DNA of 64,000 bases. It comes from Leucobacter soli (GTDB taxonomy: Bacteria; Actinomycetota; Actinomycetes; Actinomycetales; Microbacteriaceae). The stretch covers positions 36,877 through 100,876 of the forward strand of contig NZ_CAJVAP010000011.1 in NCBI RefSeq assembly GCF_910593785.1, in the 5' to 3' direction. The stretch's first letter is position 1. Each line of letters begins with the position of its first letter. Both the position numbers and the translations under genes were made by a program. The notes beneath the pieces were generated by a model. It had not been told where the DNA came from. It searched no databases and saw only the letters and a list, made by a program, of their open reading frames with translations. Positions 16,226 to 25,602 of the stretch are shown in pieces.

Positions 16226-16717
16226 CTACGGCGCGTCGATCTGCTTGCCTGCGATGGCGCCGGTCCGCTCGTACTCGCCCAGCTGCCCGATGCGGCGCAC
16301 GTGCCGCTCGTCACCGGTGAACGGGGTCGCGATGAACAGGTCGATGAAACGGATCGCCTCATCGACCGTGTGCTGGCGCGCGCCGATCGAGATCACATTG
16401 GCGTCGTTGTGCTCCCGGGCGAGGGCCGCGGTCGAGTCGTTCCAGACGAGCGCGGCGCGGATCCCATCGACCTTGTTGGCGGCCATCTGCTCGCCGTTGC
16501 CCGAGCCGCCGAAGACGACGCCGAGAGCCTCGACGCCGCTGCGCGCGTCGCGCGCCACGCCGAGTGCGGCATTGATGCAGAACGACGGGTAGTCGTCGAG
16601 CGCATCGTACTCCTGCGGCCCGTGATCGATGACCTCGTGCCCCTCCTCGCGCAGATGCTGCTGCAGGTGCTGACTGAACTCGAGGCCGGCGTGGTCGGTG
16701 GCGACGTGGATGCGCAT
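16226..16717 (-). CDS. rpiB: Ribose-5-phosphate isomerase B
   Basis: 163 residues from ATG 16717, which gives the conserved start MRIHVATDHAGLEF. Interconverts ribose 5-phosphate and ribulose 5-phosphate in the pentose phosphate pathway. The phosphate-binding region (GGSGNGEQMAANK near 70-82) has Glu where E. coli RpiB carries its catalytic Cys nearby, the pattern of actinobacterial RpiB. A TAGACT hexamer lies seven bases before the start, indicating a probably leaderless message. ALVWND and SIGARQHT are also family-typical. Confidence 0.93.
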   Translation of the reverse strand: MRIHVATDHAGLEFSQHLQQHLREEGHEVIDHGPQEYDALDDYPSFCINAALGVARDARSGVEALGVVFGGSGNGEQMAANKVDGIRAALVWNDSTAALAREHNDANVISIGARQHTVDEAIRFIDLFIATPFTGDERHVRRIGQLGEYERTGAIAGKQIDAP

Positions 16718-16807
16718 GACTCCGAGTCTACCGAGCGGGGATCGGCGGGTCGGCAGCGCCGGCGCACCGAGGTATCGGCGCACCAAGATATCGGTGCCGC
16801 CGATCGA

Positions 16808-17407
16808 CTAGAACTGCGGTCCGCTGGTGCGCCCGCGTTTCAGCTCGTAGAAGCCGGGCACGCTGGCGGCCGCGAAGATCCCGTCCCACAGCTGCAGGGC
16901 GGCGTCTCCCGTCGGCGCCGGGGTGACGACCGGGCCGAAGAAGGCGACACCGTCGATGGAGATGATCGGCACGCCCACGTCGGGGCCGGCGATCTCCATG
17001 GCGTGGTCGGTGTTCGCTCGGAGCACGGCGTCGGACTCCGCATCCGCGGATGCGGCGAGTTCGACCGGAAGCCCGGCCTCGGAGAGCGCCTCGGAGAAGA
17101 TCGCATCGAAGTCGTCGCGCCCGCCGGGATGGATCCGCGTGCCGACCGCGGTGTAGAACCGGCCGACGGCCGCATCGTCCGCGCTCTCGGCGATCGCGAC
17201 CGCGACCTGGCCGGCGCGCTTGCCCTGCCGATGACCCTCGGCATGGTCTCCCGTGTCGCGCCCCTCGTTCAGGATCGCGAGGCTGATGGGCCGCCACGAG
17301 ACCGGGAAGCCGCGCGTCTCGGCGACCTCCTGCACCCACCGGCTCGTCATCCAGCACCAGGGGCAGATCGGATCGAAGTAGAACTCGACGTTCGGCTGAG
17401 CACTCAT
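16808..17407 (-). CDS. Rv2466c-like mycothiol-dependent DsbA-family oxidoreductase
   Basis: 199 residues with a thioredoxin fold of the DsbA/2-hydroxychromene-isomerase class. The active site is CPWC at residues 15-18 (FYFDPICPWCW), followed by WRPISLAILNEGRD, which matches the Rv2466c (mycoredoxin-2) group that uses mycothiol and can reduce nitro-compounds. No signal peptide, so it is cytoplasmic. The start codon is seven bases after TAGACT, exactly as for rpiB. It begins 10 bp downstream of the aldo/keto reductase stop but seems to have its own promoter. Confidence 0.88.
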   Translation of the reverse strand: MSAQPNVEFYFDPICPWCWMTSRWVQEVAETRGFPVSWRPISLAILNEGRDTGDHAEGHRQGKRAGQVAVAIAESADDAAVGRFYTAVGTRIHPGGRDDFDAIFSEALSEAGLPVELAASADAESDAVLRANTDHAMEIAGPDVGVPIISIDGVAFFGPVVTPAPTGDAALQLWDGIFAAASVPGFYELKRGRTSGPQF

Positions 17408-17417
17408 GTCAGCGAGT

Positions 17418-18395
17418 CTATTCGACCGCGGCCTCGGTCTGCGCGCCGGGCACCGGGAAGAGCCGCTCGATAGCCGCGCGCTGCGCCGCGTCCGGCCGGA
17501 ACGCCTCAGCCGCGGCAGCGTTCTGCCGCACCTGATCCGGGGTGGTCGCTCCCGCGATGACGCTCGCGATCGGCTCGTGGGTCAGCAGCCAGCCGAAGGT
17601 CGCCTCGAGCATCGTGACCCCCCACTCGTCGCAGAGCGCCCGATAGGCGTCGAGCGCGTCCCAGTCGGCCTGCTCGGCGACCTCGGGGCGCTGCCGCATG
17701 ATCCGCGAGTCCGCGGGAAAGCCGTCGCGCGAGAACTTCCCGGTGAGCAGCCCGTTCGCGAGAGGGAAGAACGGGAGCAGCCCGAGCCCCAGCCGCCGCG
17801 CGGCCGGCGTCTCCTCGCGATCCGTCTCCCGCTTCACGAGGCTCAGCTCGTTCTGCGCGGAGACGAACCGGGCGAGGCCGAGCTCGGCGGCGGTCCGCGC
17901 GGCTTCCTCCATCTGGGCCGCGCTGAAGTTCGAATGCCCGATGTACCGCACCTTCCCCTCCTCGACGAGCTCGTCGAGCGCCGCCAGCGTCTCGGCGATC
18001 GGCGTCTCGGGATCGGGCATGTGCATCTGATAGAGGTCGATGCGGTCCGTGCGCAGGCGGTTCAGCGACCCCTCGATCGACGCCCGGATGTAGGCTCTGG
18101 AGCCTCGCGCGCCGGCGTAGGGCGCACCCGACTCGGGGTAGCCGAACTTGGTCGCGAGCACGATGTCGTCGCGGCGGGCGCCGAGCGCCGACCCCATCAT
18201 GGTCTCGCTGCGTCCGAAGGCGTAGCCGTAGAGGTCGGCGGTGTCGAAGAGCGTGATCCCGGCGTCGATCGCGGCACCGATCACCGCGTCCGTGCCGGCT
18301 TGATCCTCGGTCGCGGATCCCGGCCGCCCGAAGTTGTTGCAGCCGAGCCCGGCTGCCGAGACGATCAGATCCGAAGTTCCCAGCGTGCGCGTCAT
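17418..18395 (-). CDS. Aldo/keto reductase
   Basis: 325 residues, single TIM-barrel AKR with GLGCNNFG near 17, LFDTADLYG (catalytic Asp and Tyr, near 48-56), VLATKFGYP (Lys) and YQMHMPDPETP (His). NADPH-dependent reduction of carbonyl compounds is expected. It is close to the many actinobacterial AKRs of unknown substrate. It is divergent from pepN, with about 160 bp between them. A second AKR of a different subgroup lies at 31.3 kb. Confidence 0.92.
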   Translation of the reverse strand: MTRTLGTSDLIVSAAGLGCNNFGRPGSATEDQAGTDAVIGAAIDAGITLFDTADLYGYAFGRSETMMGSALGARRDDIVLATKFGYPESGAPYAGARGSRAYIRASIEGSLNRLRTDRIDLYQMHMPDPETPIAETLAALDELVEEGKVRYIGHSNFSAAQMEEAARTAAELGLARFVSAQNELSLVKRETDREETPAARRLGLGLLPFFPLANGLLTGKFSRDGFPADSRIMRQRPEVAEQADWDALDAYRALCDEWGVTMLEATFGWLLTHEPIASVIAGATTPDQVRQNAAAAEAFRPDAAQRAAIERLFPVPGAQTEAAVE

Positions 18396-18553
18396 GCCTC
18401 AACGATAGGCCGCATCGGCGGCGGTCGCTCGGGACGCTTCGCCCGTCCGGAACACAGGCGATCCATAACCCCTCGGGAATAAGCTGGAGGGGTACGTCGC
18501 GGCTCGCGGATCACCGCTGCCGCGGACCGGTGGATCGACAACGGAGGAGTGCC

Positions 18554-21157
18554 GTGCCCGGAGAGAACCTGACCCGAGCCGAGGCCCGCGAGCGCGCGGG
18601 GGTCGTGCGCACCCGGAGCTACGAGATCTCGCTCGATCTCACCACCGGTGCGGAGGTGTTCCGAGCCGAGACGACCATCCGTTTCGACGGCACGCCGGGC
18701 GCCGACACGTTCATCGACCTGATCGCCCGCAGGGTGCTGAGCGTCGAGTTGAACGGGCGCTCGCTCGATCCCGCGGAGGTCTTCGCCGACTCTCGTGTCG
18801 CCTTGCCGGGGCTCGAGGCCGAGAACGTGCTCACGATCGTCAGCGACCAGCTCTACATGAACACCGGCGAGGGCCTGCACCGCTTCGTCGATCCCGCCGA
18901 CGGCGAGGTCTACCTCTACTCGCAGTTCGAGGTGCCCGATTCGCGCCGCATGTACCCCGTCTTCGAGCAGCCCGATCTCAAGGCCACATTCCAGTTCACG
19001 GTCGTCGCCCCGGCTCGCTGGCAGGTCATCAGCAATCAGCCGACACCGGTCTCCGAACCGGTCGACGGCGCCGGCGGCGAGTCGACGATCGTGGAGGACG
19101 CCCTGGGCACGGGCGTCGCAGAGCCCGTCGCGGTCTGGCGCTTCGAGCCGACCCCCGTGATGTCGAGCTACATCACGGCGCTCATCGCGGGCCCCTACCG
19201 GGTGGTCCGCAGCGAGCTCACCAGCAGCGACGGCCGCACGATCCCGCTCGGCGTGTTCTGCCGCGAGTCGCTCGGCGAATACCTCGACGCCGACTACATC
19301 TTCGAGAAGACCCGCGAGGGCTTCGCCTTCTTCGAGCGCGAGTTCGACTACCCGTACCCGTTCGACAAGTACGACCAGATCTTCGCGCCCGAGTACAACA
19401 TGGGTGCGATGGAGAACGCGGGCGCCATCACCTTCACCGAGGCGTACGTGTTCCGCAGCCAGGTCACGGATGCGATGCGCGAGCGCCGCGTCGTCACGAT
19501 CCTGCACGAGCTCGCCCACATGTGGTTCGGGGATCTCGTGACCATGCGGTGGTGGAACGACCTCTGGCTCAACGAGTCGTTCGCCGAGTACATGTCGACG
19601 CTGGGCGTGGCCGAGGCCACCGAGTGGACCGACTGCTGGACCACCTTCGTCGCGAGCGAGAAGTCGTGGGCCTACCGGCAGGATCAGCTGCCGTCGACGC
19701 ACCCGATCGTGGCCGAGATCCGCGACCTCGAGGACGTGCTCGTGAACTTCGACGGGATCACGTACGCGAAGGGCGCCTCGGTGCTCAAGCAGCTCGTCGC
19801 CTGGGTGGGGCGCGAACCCTTCATGCGCGGGGTGCACGACTACTTCGTGAAGCATCACCACGCGAACACCGAGCTCCCGGATCTGCTCGCCGAGCTGGAG
19901 GCGCGGAGCGGCCGCGAGCTCACGAGCTGGTCGCAGAAGTGGCTCGAGACCGCGGGGGTGAACACGCTGCGGCCGGTCTTCGAGGTCGACGGCGACGGTC
20001 GCTACACGAGCTTCGCGATCGAGCAGACCGCGGTGGCGGATCACCCGACTCTGCGGCCGCATCGGATCGCGGTCGGGCTGTACGACGACGAAGGCGGCCG
20101 GCTCATCCGCGGCAAGCGGATCGAGCTCGACGTCGACGGCGCGCGGACCGAGGTGCCCGAGCTCGTCGGCGAGGCCAGGCCGGCGCTGCTGCTCCTGAAC
20201 GACGACGATCTGACGTACGCGAAGATCCGACTCGACGAGCGCTCCCTCGCCACCGCGACCGGCAGGATCCGCGACATCGACGATTCGCTCGCCCGTTCGC
20301 TCGTCTGGGGCACCCTCTGGGACCAGACCCGCGACGGCGAACTCCCGGCGAGCCGCTTCGTCGAGGTCGTGCTCGGCGGGATCGACGTCGAGACCAATTC
20401 GACGACGCTGCGCACTCTGATCGGGCAGCTGCTGCTCGCGGCGAGCAGCTACGTCGCGCCCGAGCGGAGGGAGGCGACGCTGGCGAAGGTGGCCGACGGG
20501 CTCTGGGTTCTGGCGCTGACCGCCGCACCGGGAAGCGACCTGCAGTTCCAGTTCGTGAAGGCGTTCGCTCAGCTGGCGGCGACCGATGCCCAGCTCGACA
20601 CGGTGCTCGCGCTGCTCGAGGAGAAGACGCCGCTCGAGGGGCTCGATATCGACACCGACCTCGGATGGGAGCTGCTGATCTCCCTCGCTGCCGGCGGCCG
20701 AGCGACCCGCGAGGAGATCGAGGCGACGCTGGCGGAGGATCTCACCGCGAGCGGGCAGCAATCGGCAGCGCACGCCCGCGCCGCGCTCCCCACCGCCTCG
20801 GACAAGGCTGCGGCCTGGGCGGCGGTCTTCGACGAGCCCGGCCTGCCGAACGCCATCATCCGGGCGACCGGCCTCGGGTTCCTGCGCGCGCACGACCGTG
20901 CCCTGCTCGAGCCCTACGTCGAGCGGTTCTTCGGCGCCGCGCTCGACATCTACCGTTCGCGCAGCCACGCCATCATGGACGAGATCATCGACGGCTTCTA
21001 CCCGGCCACCCTCGCGAACGAGGCGCTGCGCGACGCAACGGCGGGCTGGCTCGAGGGGAACCCCGACGCGCCGGCGGCCCTGCGCCGCATGATCGTCGAG
21101 CACCTGGCAGGCGTCGAGCGCGCACTCGCCGCGCAAGCGGCGGACGCGCGGGCGTGA
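18554..21157 (+). CDS. pepN: Aminopeptidase N (M1 family)
   Basis: 867 residues from a GTG at 18554, preceded by GGAGGAG. M1 zinc metallopeptidase that removes N-terminal residues in the cytoplasm. GAMEN exopeptidase motif is at 284-288, zinc site HELAH at 318-322 with the third ligand Glu341 in WLNESFAEY, 18 residues on, as usual. The C-terminal ERAP-like helical domain fills about 520-867. TAAGCT at 18481-18486 is a likely -10 box with a leader of about 60 bases. Length is normal for actinobacterial PepN. Confidence 0.97.
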   Translation: MPGENLTRAEARERAGVVRTRSYEISLDLTTGAEVFRAETTIRFDGTPGADTFIDLIARRVLSVELNGRSLDPAEVFADSRVALPGLEAENVLTIVSDQLYMNTGEGLHRFVDPADGEVYLYSQFEVPDSRRMYPVFEQPDLKATFQFTVVAPARWQVISNQPTPVSEPVDGAGGESTIVEDALGTGVAEPVAVWRFEPTPVMSSYITALIAGPYRVVRSELTSSDGRTIPLGVFCRESLGEYLDADYIFEKTREGFAFFEREFDYPYPFDKYDQIFAPEYNMGAMENAGAITFTEAYVFRSQVTDAMRERRVVTILHELAHMWFGDLVTMRWWNDLWLNESFAEYMSTLGVAEATEWTDCWTTFVASEKSWAYRQDQLPSTHPIVAEIRDLEDVLVNFDGITYAKGASVLKQLVAWVGREPFMRGVHDYFVKHHHANTELPDLLAELEARSGRELTSWSQKWLETAGVNTLRPVFEVDGDGRYTSFAIEQTAVADHPTLRPHRIAVGLYDDEGGRLIRGKRIELDVDGARTEVPELVGEARPALLLLNDDDLTYAKIRLDERSLATATGRIRDIDDSLARSLVWGTLWDQTRDGELPASRFVEVVLGGIDVETNSTTLRTLIGQLLLAASSYVAPERREATLAKVADGLWVLALTAAPGSDLQFQFVKAFAQLAATDAQLDTVLALLEEKTPLEGLDIDTDLGWELLISLAAGGRATREEIEATLAEDLTASGQQSAAHARAALPTASDKAAAWAAVFDEPGLPNAIIRATGLGFLRAHDRALLEPYVERFFGAALDIYRSRSHAIMDEIIDGFYPATLANEALRDATAGWLEGNPDAPAALRRMIVEHLAGVERALAAQAADARA

Positions 21158-21167
21158 GGATGCGCGT

Positions 21168-22058
21168 ATGACCGAGTTCTGGGCGGCGATCACCGCGTTC
21201 TACACGGATTACCGGGTACTGTTCAACATCCTGCTCATCGTCCTCCTGGCGATCACGGCGAACTGGCTGCTGCGGCGCCTGCTCACGCGTGCCGTGCAGG
21301 GCGTAGTCAGCGGGGTGAAGCGTTCGCAGGACGTCGAATCCACGCAGGAGCTGACCGCCGGACCCTACCTGAACGCGCGCGCCGTGCAGCGGACGCGCAC
21401 GCTCGGCACCGTCGGCCGGCACGTCATCACCTGGGTCATCGTGGTGATCGCCCTGATCCTGATCCTCGGCCAGCTCCAGGTGAACCTCACCGCGATCCTC
21501 GCCTCCGCCGGCGTCATCGCCGCCGGCCTGGCCTTCGGCGCGCAGAACATCGTGAAGGACATCCTCAACGGCGTCTTCATGGTGTTCGAGGATCAGCTCG
21601 GCGTCGGCGACCTCATCACGGTCGGCGAGATCACGGGCACGGTGGAGGATGTGGGGATCCGCATCACCAAGGTGCGCGCCGGCGACGGCACGCTGTGGTT
21701 CATCCGCAACGGCGAGATCCTCACCCTCGGCAACGCCTCGCAGGGGTGGGGCAAGGCGATCATCGACATCACGGTGAGCGCGGACGAGGATCTCGAGGCC
21801 GTCGAGCGCGCCGCGCTGGAGAGCGCGGCCGAGCTGGTGCACTCCCCGGAGTTCGCCCGCCGCGTGACCGGGGAGCCGGAGGTGCTGGGGCTCGAGAGCG
21901 TCTACGGGGATCGCGCGACGATCCGTCTCACGGTGCGCACACGGCCCGAAGCGCAGTTCGCGGTCCAGCGCGCGCTTCGAGCACGGATCAAGGCCCACTT
22001 CGGCACTATCGGCATCCAACTCGCCGATCAGCTGCCCCGCCCGGAGGGATCGGTATGA
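21168..22058 (+). CDS. mscS: Small-conductance mechanosensitive channel (MscS family)
   Basis: 296 residues. Three membrane segments are visible (about 15-37, 82-105 and 108-128). The third is the pore-lining helix (TAILASAGVIAAGLAFGAQNIVKDI) with the Gly/Ala packing pattern of MscS, leading into the beta domain (VFEDQLGVGDLITVGEITGTVEDVGIR) typical of the family. It relieves osmotic downshock by opening under membrane tension. It starts 10 bp after pepN and overlaps the globin gene by four bases, so the three genes are likely cotranscribed. Confidence 0.95.
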   Translation: MTEFWAAITAFYTDYRVLFNILLIVLLAITANWLLRRLLTRAVQGVVSGVKRSQDVESTQELTAGPYLNARAVQRTRTLGTVGRHVITWVIVVIALILILGQLQVNLTAILASAGVIAAGLAFGAQNIVKDILNGVFMVFEDQLGVGDLITVGEITGTVEDVGIRITKVRAGDGTLWFIRNGEILTLGNASQGWGKAIIDITVSADEDLEAVERAALESAAELVHSPEFARRVTGEPEVLGLESVYGDRATIRLTVRTRPEAQFAVQRALRARIKAHFGTIGIQLADQLPRPEGSV

Positions 22059-22582
22059 CGCAGGATCCTCAGCCTCAGGCTCAGCCTCAAGGGCTGCCGC
22101 TCCTGCACGGACCGGCGGCCGAACAGGCAGCTGAACCGGCGCCCGTCGCCGAACCGGGCCCGCGCGCCGGTCTCACCCTGCGCCAGGGCGAGACCGGACC
22201 GGCCGTCACCGAGACGCTCTGGTCGCAGGTCGGCGGCACGGAGACGTTCGAGCGCATCGTGCGCGCCTTCTACCGGGAGGTGCGCGAGGATCCGCTGCTC
22301 GCCCCCATGTATCCCGACGCCGACTGGGAGGGCGCGATCTGGCGCCTGCGCAGCTTTCTCGAGCAGTACTGGGGCGGGCCGACGACCTACTCGGAGCAGC
22401 GCGGGCACCCGCGGCTGCGGATGCGGCATCAGCCGTTCCCCGTCACCCCGGCCGCGAAGGATCGCTGGCTCGTGCACATGCACGCGGCGCTCGACGAGGT
22501 CGGGCTGCCCCCGATGCACGACGCCGCATTCCGCGACTACATCGAGCGCGCCGCCGTCGCGATGGTGAACAGCTTCGAGTAG
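22055..22582 (+). CDS. glbO: Group II truncated hemoglobin with proline/glutamine-rich extension
   Basis: 175 residues starting at the ATG that overlaps the mscS stop (ATGA), with GGAGGG upstream. Residues about 50-175 are a 2-on-2 globin: SQVGGTETFERIVRAFY, YPDADWEGAIWRLRSFLEQYWGGP, then HPRLRMRHQPFPV with the proximal His, and a C-terminal W. The pattern is that of GlbO. The first 45 residues are rich in Pro, Gln, Ala and Glu and are not conserved. Roles proposed for GlbO include O2 delivery and nitric oxide or peroxide handling. Coupling to mscS and pepN is common in related actinobacteria. Confidence 0.92.
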   Translation: MTQDPQPQAQPQGLPLLHGPAAEQAAEPAPVAEPGPRAGLTLRQGETGPAVTETLWSQVGGTETFERIVRAFYREVREDPLLAPMYPDADWEGAIWRLRSFLEQYWGGPTTYSEQRGHPRLRMRHQPFPVTPAAKDRWLVHMHAALDEVGLPPMHDAAFRDYIERAAVAMVNSFE

Positions 22583-22786
22583 GCGTTCCGACACCGTTGA
22601 ACCGGCAGAACCGTATCGCCGTCCGCTCGCTGCACCGATGCCGGCGACGCGGATGCCGTCGATAACGATCGGGCATCGTCCGCGGCATCGGCTTTGCATC
22701 GTCGTGCCGCGACGGTAGCGTCATGAGGGACCTGAGGTTCGTTCAACGGCGAGCGCGCCCCCGGTCCCTGCTCGTTCCTTCTCTCG

Positions 22787-24712
22787 CTACTGACCGGGGA
22801 AGCCGCCGCTCGGCGGGCCTGGCATGCTTCCGCCACCGGGGAACGATCCGCCGCCCGGGCCAGCACCGGCACCGACTCCCGAACCGGAGAGTCCGGTCAG
22901 TCCGCCGGAGCCCGCGTCGCTCTCACCGCCGTCTATCGCCGCGGCGAGATCCGCCAGGATGACCGTCGTCCCCGGGTCGATCCCCGAGCGGATCTCGGTG
23001 CGCTCCGCGCCGACCGCTCCGGTCTCCACTCCGACCGCCGTCGATTCGCCGTCGCGGAGCACGTTCACCGTGGCGACGTTGCCGTTCCGGTGCACCGCCG
23101 AGGTCGGCACCGTGAGCACCGACTCCGCGACGGCCGTCTCTATGCCGAGGCGGGCGGAGCCGCCGTTCAGCAGTTCGTCCTCCCCCGTGTCGAGCGCGAC
23201 GGTCACGCTGAAGGCGGGCGTACCCGTGCTCGACTGATCGATGACGCCGATCGACGAGACTTCTCCGGGGTATGCAGTGCCGGTCGCGGCCACTGCGACG
23301 TCCCCGGTCTGGCCGACCTCCAGCTTCCCGATGTCGGTCAGCGACACGGTCGTCTCGACGAGGTAGCCGTCCTCGCCGATCACGGTAATGATCGAGGAGT
23401 CGGAGCCCGCCGTGACGTCATTGCCCTCGGCGAGGGAGACGGCGGCCACGCGTCCGTCGACCGGGCTCGTGAGCTCGGCGAGGGCGAGCTGCGCCCGTGC
23501 GATCTTCAGCTCGGCTTCGGCCGCAGCGATCGCAGCCTGGTCGGCGAGCAGCTGCTCGGCGGTGATCGTGGCGGTCGATCCGCCGGCTGCGGAATCCGAG
23601 GATCCCCCGCCTGGAGCGCTGCCGTCGGAGGCGCCACCGGAGGCGCCGCCGGGCGTCTCACCGCCCGAGTCGCCGCCCGAGGGGCGCTCGCCGGCATCGG
23701 AATCGTCGTCGCCGGAACCCGAACCGCCGGAGGTCGATCCATCGTCCGTCTCGAGCGCCGCCAGCAGGTCGTCGACTGCGTCGTCGAGCTCGGCCGCGAG
23801 GTCCTGCACCCGCTGCTGGCCCTCGCCGATCGAGACCTGGGCCGCCTGCACGGTCGTGATCTCGGCCTGGCAGGCCGCGAGCGCGGCCTGCGCCTCCTCG
23901 AGCGTCATCCCGGCGGCCGTGCCCGGGTCCGTCCCGGGATCCTCCGCCGCTCCCCCGGATCCGTCTCCGCCGCTCGAATCATCATCGCCTGCGGCCAGCG
24001 CCGCGTGCAGGAAGACCCGGCAGGTCTCGGACGCGGTCGCGATGAGTCCGTCCGTGGTGTCGATCTCGCCCTGCACCCTCGTGTACTCGGTGAGCATCGC
24101 CTCCTGCGCATCAGTGACCTTCGTCCTGGCCTCGGTCACGGCAGGGTCGACCGTCGCTGCCGTGTTCTGCACTGCCGACTTCCGCACCGCCGCGTTCGAC
24201 GCGACCGCGTTGGAGATCACGGTGTTCGACGTCGTCATGTTCGACACCGCTGTGCTTGACACCGCTGTACTCGACGACACCGTCGCAGAGGTATCGGTGG
24301 TGCCCGTCGCCTGCGCCTCCTGGTGTTCTGCGAGCGTCTGCTCGGCGTCCGCGACCGCCTGCTCGGCATCCGCGATCGCCTCCTCGAGCTCGGACCGGTC
24401 GAGCACTGCCAGCGTGTCGCCGGCGGCGACGGTGTCTCCGACCGAGACGCGCACGCGTTCCACGGTGCCGCCGGTCTGGAACGCGAGGTCGCGGCGCGTG
24501 GCCGAAGCGACGGTCCCGTTGGCGTTCACGGTCTCCGTCACCGTGGCGGACTCCGCGGTGGCGGTCCGGAAGCTCGCGCCTGAGGAGAGTGCGGAGGCCA
24601 GGCTGGTGCCGACGACAATCAGTGCCCCGGCCGTCAGAATGCCGCCGGCGGCGAAGAGGGTCGTGCGCAGCTTCGGCACGATCCGACGCCCGGTGCCCTG
24701 CCCGTCACGCAT
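22787..24712 (-). CDS. HlyD/MacA-like adaptor protein of the ABC export operon (second copy)
   Basis: 641 residues from ATG 24712, overlapping the lipoprotein gene by eight bases. One N-terminal membrane segment (LFAAGGILTAGALIVVG), then the split biotinyl-lipoyl domain (GTVERVRVSVGDTVAAGDTLAVLD near 90-115 and SPVDGRVAAVSLAEGNDV near 445-465), a very long helical and Ser/Thr/Asp/Gly-rich hairpin between them, and beta-barrel domains. The C-terminus ends in a Gly/Pro/Met-rich tail (GGGSFPGGGSMPGPPSGG). In Gram-positives such adaptors sit outside the membrane and assist MacB-type exporters. The insert makes it unusually long. Confidence 0.88.
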   Translation of the reverse strand: MRDGQGTGRRIVPKLRTTLFAAGGILTAGALIVVGTSLASALSSGASFRTATAESATVTETVNANGTVASATRRDLAFQTGGTVERVRVSVGDTVAAGDTLAVLDRSELEEAIADAEQAVADAEQTLAEHQEAQATGTTDTSATVSSSTAVSSTAVSNMTTSNTVISNAVASNAAVRKSAVQNTAATVDPAVTEARTKVTDAQEAMLTEYTRVQGEIDTTDGLIATASETCRVFLHAALAAGDDDSSGGDGSGGAAEDPGTDPGTAAGMTLEEAQAALAACQAEITTVQAAQVSIGEGQQRVQDLAAELDDAVDDLLAALETDDGSTSGGSGSGDDDSDAGERPSGGDSGGETPGGASGGASDGSAPGGGSSDSAAGGSTATITAEQLLADQAAIAAAEAELKIARAQLALAELTSPVDGRVAAVSLAEGNDVTAGSDSSIITVIGEDGYLVETTVSLTDIGKLEVGQTGDVAVAATGTAYPGEVSSIGVIDQSSTGTPAFSVTVALDTGEDELLNGGSARLGIETAVAESVLTVPTSAVHRNGNVATVNVLRDGESTAVGVETGAVGAERTEIRSGIDPGTTVILADLAAAIDGGESDAGSGGLTGLSGSGVGAGAGPGGGSFPGGGSMPGPPSGGFPGQ

Positions 24713-25556
24713 CGTCGCCCCCGCGCCCCGGCATCCCGCGCCCGCCGAAGCCGGAGGTGCAGCCTTCGTCCCCGGCCTCCGAGAGCGCCAGCGACGACGC
24801 CGCGTACTGCTCCCCCGCATACTCGCCCATCGCGACGACGCAGACGCCCGCGGCGAGGGCCTCGCTCGTCGCGGCTTCCGTCCTCGTGAAGACGGTCGCG
24901 TCGTCGACCGAGACCTCCTGCTCGGCCGTCGTTCCGTCCATCGAGGCCGCCTCGATCGTGATCGTGGTGCCGGCGACCGCCGTCACCAGGCCGCTCGAGA
25001 GGCCGCCGAAGCCGCCGCCCGCCGCACCGTCGGGCCGCTCCGGCATATCCTCCGGCATGCCCCCGGGCATCTCCCCGCCCTCGGGGGGCGCCGCACCATC
25101 GGGCGCGCCCTCCTGCCCCGGGTTCGCCCCGCCGCGCATGCCGCCGAATCCCGGTGAGCACTCGCCGCCGACCGCATCGGTGATCATGACGGTCGTCAGC
25201 GCTTCGGATCCCTCACCACCGGAGACGTCGGAGACGCCGGTGATGCACACGCCGGTGGCCACGTCGGCGAGGGAGGCGGAGACCTGCTGCGTGATCGTCG
25301 TGTCGTCGTCGTAGGCGACGGCGGTCTGGGAGTCGGAGTCCTGCACCTGCAGCAGGCCGTCCTGCACCACGGCGATGCTGCCGCTCACCCCCCTCGGCCC
25401 CTGGTCGGCGCCCGTTCCGGGGCCGGCTTCCTGCTGCTGCGCGGCGTCGTCCGCCGGTGCGGCTCCGCTCGCGGTCGAGGAGCAGCCGAGCAGCAGGAGC
25501 GAGGCTGCACCGAGCAGTCCGAGAGCTGCGCAGGTCTTGGTACGGTCGAGTCTCAT
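24705..25556 (-). CDS. Lipoprotein with Gly/Pro/Met-rich linker, part of ABC export operon
   Basis: 283 residues. The signal peptide ends in lipobox LLLG-C (Cys25), so it should be lipid-anchored outside the membrane. Two similar small beta modules (about 57-130 and 185-265), each with a VTxV...TTITI/TTVM pattern and a conserved Cys in GVCI/GVCV, flank a low-complexity linker rich in Gly, Pro, Met, Glu and Asp (about 135-180). The protein ends with another Gly/Met/Arg tail. I see no named family. Its place between the permease and the second adaptor suggests an accessory part of the exporter, possibly capturing substrate. Confidence 0.75.
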   Translation of the reverse strand: MRLDRTKTCAALGLLGAASLLLLGCSSTASGAAPADDAAQQQEAGPGTGADQGPRGVSGSIAVVQDGLLQVQDSDSQTAVAYDDDTTITQQVSASLADVATGVCITGVSDVSGGEGSEALTTVMITDAVGGECSPGFGGMRGGANPGQEGAPDGAAPPEGGEMPGGMPEDMPERPDGAAGGGFGGLSSGLVTAVAGTTITIEAASMDGTTAEQEVSVDDATVFTRTEAATSEALAAGVCVVAMGEYAGEQYAASSLALSEAGDEGCTSGFGGRGMPGRGGDDA

Positions 25557-25602
25557 GGTGGGTCCTTGTCTCTGATTGGTCGAGTTCAGTGCGGATCCGG
25601 GG